The translations under genes were made by a program, and so were the position numbers. A DNA stretch of 11,140 nucleotides from Pseudomonadota bacterium (lineage in GTDB: Bacteria; Pseudomonadota; Alphaproteobacteria; Rhizobiales; Xanthobacteraceae): positions 1 through 11,140 of the forward strand of contig JAEYTJ010000248.1 of the NCBI GenBank assembly GCA_023434095.1, written 5' to 3'. The notes beneath the pieces were generated by a model. The model was not told the DNA's origin. It saw only the letters and a program-made list of their open reading frames with translations, and did no database searches. Positions 5,927-11,140 of the stretch are shown piece by piece. The number at the start of each line of letters is the position of its first letter. Position 1 is the first letter of the stretch.

Positions 5927-7246
5927 CTATTCGTAGCGCAGCGCTTCGACCGGATCGAGGCGCGCGGCGCGCCAGGACGGGTAGAGCGGGGCGAGAAGGG
6001 AGAGAATGAGCGCCATCATGACCACGGTGGCGGTTTCGCCGGCGTTGAGTTCCGCCGGCAGGCGGCTGAGATAGTACAGCTCCGGCGAGAACAGCTCGGT
6101 GGCGGTGAGCCACGAGATGAACTGGCGAATCTCTTCTACGTTCAGGCAGACAATGAGGCCAAGCAGGAAGCCCGCCAGCGTGCCGACCACGCCGATGGCG
6201 GCGCCGGTGACGAGGAAGATGCGCATGATCGCGCCGCTGGTGGCGCCCATGGTGCGCAATATGCCGATGTCGCGCCCCTTGTCCTTCACCAGCATGTTGA
6301 GGCCTGAGACGATGTTGAAGGCGGCCACCACCACGATCAGCGTCAGGATGAGGAACATCACGTTCCGCTCCACCTGCAGCGCGTTGAAGAAGGTGGCGTT
6401 ACGCTGGCGCCAGTCGACGATGTAGATCGGCCGCTCCGCCGCCGCCTGCACCAGCGGCCGGTAGCGCTCGACATCGTCGGGATGGTCGACATAGACCTCG
6501 ATGGCGGTGACGTCGCCATCCTTGTTGAAATAGGCTTGGCTCTCCGCCAGCGGCATGAAGACGAAGGCGCTGTCATATTCCGACATGCCGATCTCGAACA
6601 CTGCCGCGATCTTGTAGACCTTGATGCGCGGGGTGGTGCCCATGGGCGTCACCGCGCCGCGCGGGGCGACAAGGGTAAGGTTGTCGCCGGCCTGCAGCGA
6701 GAGCTGCTTGGCGAGGCCGCTGCCGATGGCGACGCCGGAGCCTTCATCGAAGCCGTCCAGCGTGCCGGTGCGGATATTGGAACCGATGGCCGGCAGCGCC
6801 CGCAGGCTGGCCTCAGAAAGGCCGCGCACCAGCACGCCGCCGGCATTGAAGGCGGAGGAGGCGAGCGCCTGGCCTTCCACCAGCGGCACGGCAAGCTTCA
6901 CCCCCGGCACGCCGGCGATGCGCTTGGCGACGGCGTCGTAATCGGTCAGCGGCCCGTCGATCGGCTGCACCAGCATGTGGCCGTTGAGCCCGAGAATCTT
7001 CGACAGAAGCTCGGTGCGGAACCCGTTCATCACGGCCATGACGATGATCAGCGTCGCCACGCCGAGCATGATGCCGAGGAAGGAAAACCCGGCGATGACC
7101 GAGATGAAGCCTTCCTTGCGGCGCGCGCGCAGATAGCGGAGCGACAGCATCCATTCGAAGGCACTGAACGGCTTGGAGCCCGTCGGTTCCCCGTCGGGCT
7201 GCGTCTTCGCCGCCTTTGCCTGACGCGCTGCGCTCTTGGCCGCCAT
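5927..7246 (-). CDS. lolC: Lipoprotein-releasing ABC transporter permease LolC/LolF
   Basis: This is the inner-membrane subunit of the LolCDE-type exporter, 439 residues, with the FtsX/MacB architecture. After a basic, presumably cytoplasmic N-terminus, helix 1 spans about 47-73, a large periplasmic domain 75-293 follows, then helices at about 295-320, 340-368 and 403-425. The block after helix 2 (KDKGRDIGILRTMGATSGAIMR, 321-342) is the coupling region that contacts LolD. The C-terminal PSWRAARLDPVEALRYE is typical. Only one permease gene is present next to lolD; alphaproteobacteria often have a single permease (a LolF-like arrangement), which would act as a homodimer. The ATG at 7246 has GCGGAG upstream; a later start at residue 33 (MLSLRYLRARRK) is possible and would remove a poorly conserved, lysine- and alanine-rich head. 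The gene follows proS by 48 nt and is probably in the same message. Confidence 0.94.
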   Translation of the reverse strand: MAAKSAARQAKAAKTQPDGEPTGSKPFSAFEWMLSLRYLRARRKEGFISVIAGFSFLGIMLGVATLIIVMAVMNGFRTELLSKILGLNGHMLVQPIDGPLTDYDAVAKRIAGVPGVKLAVPLVEGQALASSAFNAGGVLVRGLSEASLRALPAIGSNIRTGTLDGFDEGSGVAIGSGLAKQLSLQAGDNLTLVAPRGAVTPMGTTPRIKVYKIAAVFEIGMSEYDSAFVFMPLAESQAYFNKDGDVTAIEVYVDHPDDVERYRPLVQAAAERPIYIVDWRQRNATFFNALQVERNVMFLILTLIVVVAAFNIVSGLNMLVKDKGRDIGILRTMGATSGAIMRIFLVTGAAIGVVGTLAGFLLGLIVCLNVEEIRQFISWLTATELFSPELYYLSRLPAELNAGETATVVMMALILSLLAPLYPSWRAARLDPVEALRYE

Positions 7247-7294
7247 GCTGCTCCGCCCCTCGCCCGGCGCTGTTCCGCCGGTCGCGCCCTCAAC

Positions 7295-8617
7295 TCAACC
7301 GATGATCCGCTCCAGCGCCGCGGCGACGGACAGCGTCTCGCGCGAACCGTCGGCCCGCCGCTTCAGCTCCACCGTGCCGGCCGCCAGACCCTTGGGGCCG
7401 ACGATGATCTGCCAGGGAAGGCCGATCAGGTCGGCGGTGGCGAATTTCGAACCGGGCCGCTCATCCGTGTCGTCATAGAGCACGTCGACGCCGCGCGCGG
7501 TCAGCTCGGCATAAATCTGCTCGCACGCTCCGTCCGTGGCCGCATCGCCGACCTTGAGGTTCAGCAGGCCGACGCGGAAGGGCGCGATCACCTCCGGCCA
7601 GATGATGCCGTTCTCGTCGTGCGAGGCCTCGATGATCGCCGCCACGAGACGCGACGGGCCGATGCCGTAGGAGCCCATGTGAACGGGCGTCTCCACGCCA
7701 TCGGGGCCCGTGACCTTGGCGCCCATGGGCTCGGAATACTTGGTGCCGAAATAGAAGATGTGACCCACCTCGATGCCGCGCGCCGAAACCTGCTGCTGTT
7801 CAGGAATCGCCGCGAAGGCGGCTTCGTCATGCTTCTCTTCCGTGGCCGCATAAAGGCTGGTCCAGCGGTTCACGACTTCTTGCAGGCCGGCCGGATCGCG
7901 GAAGTCCACGCCCTCTTCCGGGGTCGCCATGTCGAGATAGTCGGCATGGCAGAACACCTGGCTCTCGCCCGTGGAGGCGAGGATGATGAATTCATGGCTG
8001 TGATTGCCGCCGATGGGGCCGGTGTCGGCCACCATGGGGATCGCCTTCAGCCCGAGGCGGGCGAAGGTCCTGAGATAGGCGACGAACATGCGGTTATAGG
8101 CGACGACCGCGTTCTCGAAGTCGAGATCGATCGAATAGGCGTCCTTCATCAGGAATTCGCGCGAGCGCATGACGCCGAAGCGCGGGCGCACCTCGTCGCG
8201 GAACTTCCACTGGATGTGGTAGAGGTTCAGCGGCAGGTCCTTGTAGGACTTCACATAGGCGCGGACGATCTCGGTCAGCATCTCCTCATTGGTCGGCCCG
8301 TAGAGCATGTCGCGCTCATGGCGGTCCTTGATGCGGAGCATTTCCTTGCCATAGTCGTCATAGCGCCCGCTCTCGCGCCAGAGATCGGCCGACTGGATGG
8401 TCGGCATCATGATCTCGATGGCCCCGGAGCGGTTCTGCTCCTCGCGGATGACGTTGCAGATCTTGTCCAGCACGCGCTTGCCGAGCGGCAGCCACGCATA
8501 GATGCCGGCGCCTTCCTGGCGCACCATGCCGGCGCGCAGCATCAGGCGGTGCGAGACGATTTCCGCTTCCTTCGGGACTTCGCGGAGGATGGGAAGGAAG
8601 TAGCGGGACAGGCGCAT
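7295..8617 (-). CDS. proS: Prolyl-tRNA synthetase, short form without editing domain
   Basis: This class II synthetase charges tRNA-Pro with proline in the cytoplasm, 440 residues. The ATG at 8617 gives the family N-terminus MRLSRYFLPILREVPKEAE; the frame is open 27 codons further upstream but that stretch is low-complexity, so I reject it. Visible parts: QEGAGIYAWLPLG (34-46), YGPTNEE (106-112), motif 2 WKFRDEVRPRFGVMRSREF (137-155), the proline-pocket GNHSHEF (204-210), motif 3 GSYGIGPSR (315-323), and the anticodon-binding domain from about 345 (VGLLNLKVGD, DDTDERPGSKF). Between motifs 2 and 3 there is only a short connector where E. coli ProRS carries a roughly 180-residue editing domain. 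This is the short alphaproteobacterial type, which depends on a separate trans-editing protein for alanyl-tRNA-Pro. The SD is weak (GTGAG), and the proposed promoter would leave a leader of about 170 nt. Confidence 0.97.
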   Translation of the reverse strand: MRLSRYFLPILREVPKEAEIVSHRLMLRAGMVRQEGAGIYAWLPLGKRVLDKICNVIREEQNRSGAIEIMMPTIQSADLWRESGRYDDYGKEMLRIKDRHERDMLYGPTNEEMLTEIVRAYVKSYKDLPLNLYHIQWKFRDEVRPRFGVMRSREFLMKDAYSIDLDFENAVVAYNRMFVAYLRTFARLGLKAIPMVADTGPIGGNHSHEFIILASTGESQVFCHADYLDMATPEEGVDFRDPAGLQEVVNRWTSLYAATEEKHDEAAFAAIPEQQQVSARGIEVGHIFYFGTKYSEPMGAKVTGPDGVETPVHMGSYGIGPSRLVAAIIEASHDENGIIWPEVIAPFRVGLLNLKVGDAATDGACEQIYAELTARGVDVLYDDTDERPGSKFATADLIGLPWQIIVGPKGLAAGTVELKRRADGSRETLSVAAALERIIG

Positions 8618-8779
8618 CAGCGGAAACTCACGATTCGGCCGGGATCGGCTGCGTGGCGGCGATGGCGGAGTGAAACCGGATCGTCCCACAAAAGACAAGC
8701 CCTCGCCCCGGCGCGGCGGGCGAATGGCGCGGGGACTGCCTCAACTTCGGGCTCGCTGCCCGTTCCGCGCCCAATTTTG

Positions 8780-8811
8780 TTGCATCGCACCATTCTTCTA
8801 TTGCGACGCAA
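8780..8811. promoter_or_regulatory. Inverted repeat, possible operator between divergent promoters
   Basis: TTGCATCGCA (8780-8789) and TGCGACGCAA (8802-8811) are inverted copies with one mismatch and 12 bp between them. The element covers the spacer, -10 and start region of the proposed proS promoter and ends three bases before the -35 of the proposed plus-strand promoter. It could be a repressor or activator site, or a hairpin. No known regulator is recognised. Confidence 0.5.
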
Positions 8812-8820
8812 GGATGACAA
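8792..8820 (-). promoter_or_regulatory. Probable proS promoter
   Basis: The minus strand has TTGTCA (8815-8820), a 17-nt spacer and AAGAAT (8792-8797); five and four of six bases match the sigma-70 consensus. Transcription would start near 8785, giving an untranslated leader of about 170 nt before the proS ATG. That leader contains a GC-rich stem (CCCC-GCGC paired with GCGC-GGGG, 8707-8735, with one bulged base). Confidence 0.45.
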
Positions 8821-8841
8821 GGCCTTATTTTTTGCTAAAGT
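8814..8841 (+). promoter_or_regulatory. Possible promoter of a plus-strand small RNA
   Basis: The plus strand has ATGACA (8814-8819), a 16-nt AT-rich spacer and TAAAGT (8836-8841). Five and four of six bases match the sigma-70 consensus. A transcript from about 8847 would end at the strong hairpin terminator at 8981-9010. The -35 box overlaps that of the divergent proS promoter. Confidence 0.45.
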
Positions 8842-8846
8842 GCCGG

Positions 8847-9010
8847 CCTCTAGAAAGAGGTCCGCTGAACGCCTAACAAGCGTGCTGATCGGTCCAGGTC
8901 TCGGGAGGAATGACGGCTAAGAAAGCCCCCTGGCAGACGTCGAAACGGCGCGGAATCAGGTGCGGGCGGCCAGATAAGGAAGGCGGGACTTCGGTCCCGC
9001 CTCTTTTTTT
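8847..9010 (+). ncRNA. Putative small RNA of about 165 nt
   Basis: This plus-strand interval is framed by a plausible promoter and a near-ideal intrinsic terminator, and it faces the opposite way to all neighbouring genes. It can form several local stems: CCTCT-AGAA-AGAGG (8847-8860), ACGC/GCGT around 8870-8883, CCAGG (8894-8898) with CCTGG (8929-8933), and within that GGCT (8915-8918) with AGCC (8924-8927). A GGGAGGA sequence (8903-8909) directly abuts an ATG at 8910, but spacing is too short for good initiation and that frame (beginning MTAKKAPWQTSKRRG) has no stop before the terminator. A non-coding RNA is therefore more likely than a small protein. The start is approximate, and I recognise no known RNA family. 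Confidence 0.5.
8981..9010 (+). terminator. Intrinsic terminator, probably bidirectional
   Basis: A perfect 9-bp stem, AGGCGGGAC (8981-8989) with GTCCCGCCT (8994-9002), is closed by a TTCG tetraloop and followed by C and seven T. This is a strong rho-independent terminator for the plus strand. On the minus strand the same stem is followed by a moderately U-rich TCCTTATC, so it can also end the rnj-mce-DUF1467 message, whose last stop codon is at 9042. Confidence 0.92.
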
Positions 9011-9041
9011 GCTCTTTTCCCGTCCGCCCGGAAATTCGGGA

Positions 9042-9317
9042 CTATCTGGTCTCGTAGAGCTGGAACGGCATGGGGAACATGTCGATGTCCAGCCGCCCGG
9101 TTTCCACCAGCCAGGCGAAGAGAAGCACGATGATCGCCGATACCACGGTGGTTGCCAGCGCCTTGCGCAGCAGCATCGGCTGCTGCGGCGCCCCGGGCTC
9201 GGTGCCGTCCTCGACGGCCCCGTCCTCATGCTGGGAGCGCACACCGAAGGGCAGGACGGCGAAGATCACCACCCACCAGACGATGAAATAGATCGCGATA
9301 TAGGTGCCGACGCCCAT
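9042..9317 (-). CDS. DUF1467 family small membrane protein
   Basis: The product has 91 residues and two predicted membrane helices, about 4-25 (GTYIAIYFIVWWVVIFAVLP) and 53-74 (KALATTVVSAIIVLLFAWLV), joined by an acidic loop around 27-48. The length, the WWVVIFAVLPFGVRSQ block and the place between mce and proS fit the DUF1467 family of alphaproteobacteria, whose function is unknown. Start: ATG at 9317 preceded by GAGGCGG. The mce stop codon TGA is the start of this TGAGGCGG, with only 9 nt between the two coding sequences, so coupled translation with mce is likely. A role in methylmalonyl-CoA metabolism is not implied by the position alone. Confidence 0.88.
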   Translation of the reverse strand: MGVGTYIAIYFIVWWVVIFAVLPFGVRSQHEDGAVEDGTEPGAPQQPMLLRKALATTVVSAIIVLLFAWLVETGRLDIDMFPMPFQLYETR

Positions 9318-9326
9318 GGTGCCGCC

Positions 9327-9731
9327 TCACGCCTGTTCCAGCTCGACCAGCGTGCCGAGAAAATCCTTCGGGTGCAGGAAGAGCACCGGCTTGCCATGCG
9401 CCCCGAGGCGCGGCTCGCCCGAGCCCAGCACCCGCGCCCCCGCCGCCAGCAGGCGGTCGCGGGCGGCGAGGATGTCGTCGACCTCGTAGCAGAGATGATG
9501 GATGCCGCCTTCCGGGTTGCGTTCGAGAAACCTCGCGATCGGCGACGCGTCGCCCAGCGCGCCCAGCAGCTCGATCTTGGTGTTGGGCAGGGTGACGAAG
9601 ACCGTGTTCACCCCATGCTCGGGCTGCGGCTCGACGCCCGAGACCGTGCCGCCCAGCGTGTCGCGATAGGTCGCGATGGCGGCCGCGAGGTCCGGCACCG
9701 CGATGGCGACATGGTTCAGACGGCCGATCAT
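9327..9731 (-). CDS. mce: Methylmalonyl-CoA epimerase
   Basis: This enzyme interconverts (2S)- and (2R)-methylmalonyl-CoA, between propionyl-CoA carboxylase and B12-dependent methylmalonyl-CoA mutase, in the cytoplasm. It has 134 residues, the family's usual length, of the glyoxalase/VOC fold with two beta-alpha-beta repeats. Metal ligands are visible: H7 in LNHVAIAV, E54 in KIELLG (the position that is Gln or Glu in the family), H78 or H79 in GIHHLCYEV, and E130 in LVELEQA. The ATG at 9731 is chosen over the TTG one codon upstream; GGGGAGGGGAG lies 4 nt before it, an excellent SD. It follows rnj by about 55 nt, probably in one message. The mutase and carboxylase genes are not in the window. 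Confidence 0.95.
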   Translation of the reverse strand: MIGRLNHVAIAVPDLAAAIATYRDTLGGTVSGVEPQPEHGVNTVFVTLPNTKIELLGALGDASPIARFLERNPEGGIHHLCYEVDDILAARDRLLAAGARVLGSGEPRLGAHGKPVLFLHPKDFLGTLVELEQA

Positions 9732-9786
9732 CAAGCTCCCCTCCCCGCGCGGCCGCGCCCGTCTTCAGGCGCCGCCGGCCCGCCTG

Positions 9787-11140
9787 TCATACCGTGATGA
9801 CGAGCACATGGCAGAGCGGCTTCTTGCCCCAGGCGGCGTTGATCTGCCCACGGACCGCCCGCGTGACCGATTCCGCGACCGCGTCCGGGTCGCGCCGACG
9901 GGCCTTGGGCAGCCCGTCGAGGCAGTTGAGAACCGCGTCCTCCACCACCTCGTCGAGCGGCGTGCCGCCAATGCCGAGGCGCGGCAGGCCGGACAGGTCG
10001 ATCATCGGGTCGCCCACCACCTCGCCCTTGGACGACATGGCGATGGCGACCGACACCAGCCCGCTGAAGGACAGCCGCCGGCGTTCGGAAATCGCAGGGT
10101 CCTCGGCGCCCACCAGCACGTGCCCGTCCTTGTAGAGGCGGCCGGAGGGAATTTCCTCGATCACCTCCGCGCCGAGCGAGGGATCGGCGCTGATCAGGCG
10201 CACCACATCGCCATCGACCAGCCGGATCACCTCGCGCGCGCCCATGCGGCGGGCGAGGTCGGCGTGCTCCGACAGGTGCAGAGGCTCGCCATGCACCGGC
10301 ACCGCCACCTGCGGGCGCAGCCACTTATACATCTGCTCCAGCTCGCCCCGGCGCGGATGGCCGGAGACGTGCACCAGCCCGTCGCGATCGGTGATGACCT
10401 TCACGCCCTGCAGCACCAGCGCGTTGATGATGCGGTTCACCGCCCGCTCATTGCCGGGAATGGTGCGCGAGGAGAAGATCACATGGTCGCCCGGCGACAG
10501 GGCGATATCAGGATGGTCGTCATCGGCGATGCGCGCCAGCGCCGCGCGTGGCTCGCCCTGGCTGCCGGTGAGGATGGCGACCACCTTGTCACGCGGTAGG
10601 AAGCCATAGGCATCGACGGGACGGAACGGCGGCAGCCCGTCGAGCATGTGCTGCTCGCGCGCCACGCCGATCACGCGTTCCATCGCCCGCCCGACCAGCA
10701 CGACCTCGCGCCCGGCCTTCACGGCCGCCTCGGCGATGGAGCGGATCCGGGCCACATTCGAAGCGAAGGTCGTCACCGCCACGCGGTGCGGCGCGGCGGC
10801 GATCAATTCGTGCAGGGCGGCCTGCACATCCACTTCGGAGGGGGAAATACCGTCGCGAATGGCATTGGTGGAATCGCAGATGATCGCCCGCACGCCCTCA
10901 TCGCCCAGCGCGGTGAAGCGTGCGGGATCGGTGACGTTGCCGACCACCGGCGTCGGGTCGATCTTCCAGTCGCCCGTATGCACCACCAGCCCGAGCGGGG
11001 TGCGGATGGCCAGCGAATGGCTGTCGGGAATGGAATGCGCGACCGGCACGAATTCCACGTCGAACGGACCAATCCTGGTCCGGCCGCCCGTGGGGACGAT
11101 GTGGAAGGGAATCTTCGGCGCCCCCGGCTCGCCGAGGCGC
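9787..11140 (-). CDS. rnj: Ribonuclease J (5' end outside window)
   Basis: RNase J is a metallo-beta-lactamase/beta-CASP nuclease with endo- and 5'-3' exonuclease activity in mRNA decay and rRNA maturation. The frame is open to the right edge; 450 residues are visible of a usual 550-560, so about 105 N-terminal residues, with the HxHxDH motif, are missing. Counting from the Val codon at 11058 as 1: VAHSIPDSH (6-14) and HTGDWKID (27-34) carry further metal ligands, the beta-CASP domain has CDSTNAIRDGISPSE (61-75), VTTFASNVARI (95-105) and SSRTIPGNE (196-204), and HVSGHPRRGEL (230-240) and VPVHGEPLHL (253-262) give the late histidines. A C-terminal domain follows and the gene ends at TGA 9787-9789. 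It is probably the first visible gene of the rnj-mce-DUF1467 unit. Confidence 0.96.
   Translation of the reverse strand, partial: RLGEPGAPKIPFHIVPTGGRTRIGPFDVEFVPVAHSIPDSHSLAIRTPLGLVVHTGDWKIDPTPVVGNVTDPARFTALGDEGVRAIICDSTNAIRDGISPSEVDVQAALHELIAAAPHRVAVTTFASNVARIRSIAEAAVKAGREVVLVGRAMERVIGVAREQHMLDGLPPFRPVDAYGFLPRDKVVAILTGSQGEPRAALARIADDDHPDIALSPGDHVIFSSRTIPGNERAVNRIINALVLQGVKVITDRDGLVHVSGHPRRGELEQMYKWLRPQVAVPVHGEPLHLSEHADLARRMGAREVIRLVDGDVVRLISADPSLGAEVIEEIPSGRLYKDGHVLVGAEDPAISERRRLSFSGLVSVAIAMSSKGEVVGDPMIDLSGLPRLGIGGTPLDEVVEDAVLNCLDGLPKARRRDPDAVAESVTRAVRGQINAAWGKKPLCHVLVITV

Noticed and set aside
5216..6307. 363-codon plus-strand frame across lolD and lolC
   Set aside because: It is antisense to well-supported genes and low-complexity in composition.
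8618..8698. 27-codon N-terminal extension of proS
   Set aside because: The extension is Ser/Pro/Arg low complexity, and the family starts at MRLSRYFLP.
6482..8920. 812-codon plus-strand open frame across lolC and proS
   Set aside because: It is antisense to two certain genes, is rich in Arg, His, Gly and Ala without domain patterns, and is explained by the GC-rich third codon positions of the minus-strand genes.
9061..9080. GAAC...GAAC pair resembling a LexA box inside the DUF1467 gene
   Set aside because: The spacer is 8 bp rather than 7, and it lies near the end of a coding sequence.
8910..9797. 295-codon plus-strand frame starting at the SD-like ATG
   Set aside because: It runs through a strong terminator and then antisense to the DUF1467 gene and mce; the SD spacing is too short.
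9676..10599. 307-codon plus-strand frame antisense to RNase J
   Set aside because: It is a shadow of the beta-CASP coding sequence, with no domain.

Overview
The window is about 11 kb of GC-rich chromosome. Its gene order fits an alphaproteobacterium of the order Hyphomicrobiales (Rhizobiales), perhaps Xanthobacteraceae-like; the lineage is inferred from gene content and order, the alphaproteobacterial LexA-type boxes and the dispersed repeats, not from a marker gene. All long genes are on the minus strand and read from high to low coordinates: RNase J (rnj, 5' end outside the window), methylmalonyl-CoA epimerase (mce), a DUF1467 membrane protein, prolyl-tRNA synthetase (proS), the lipoprotein-release permease (lolC) and ATPase (lolD), a 32-residue membrane protein, the replicative polymerase alpha subunit (dnaE), and a sulfotransferase whose C-terminus lies beyond the left edge.

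Right part (9042-11140): rnj, mce and the DUF1467 gene form a tight unit; the mce stop codon lies inside the ribosome binding site of the DUF1467 gene. The unit ends at a strong hairpin (8981-9010) that can terminate transcripts from both sides. Between it and proS (8618-9041) are two apparent divergent promoters with overlapping -35 boxes, an inverted repeat, and a plus-strand unit of about 165 nt that looks like a small RNA.

Middle (4666-8617): proS, lolC and lolD are co-oriented, and the lolC stop codon overlaps the lolD ribosome binding site. Between lolD and dnaE is the most interesting locus: two perfect alphaproteobacterial LexA boxes (GAAC-N7-GAAC at 4988-5002 and GTTC-N7-GTTC at 5034-5048) just upstream of a 32-codon gene with an ideal Shine-Dalgarno sequence and a one-helix hydrophobic product. 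This resembles SidA, the 29-residue SOS-induced division inhibitor of Caulobacter, and I recall, without being able to check, that sidA is also next to dnaE there. Dispersed palindromic repeats lie on both sides of this small gene.

Left part (1-1230): dnaE is followed by about 410 bp without a convincing gene, then by the sulfotransferase, behind a markedly AT-rich stretch (44% G+C over 841-960). In many alphaproteobacteria I would expect rpsB-tsf after dnaE, so the sulfotransferase may be a lineage-specific insertion at the end of a conserved housekeeping block.
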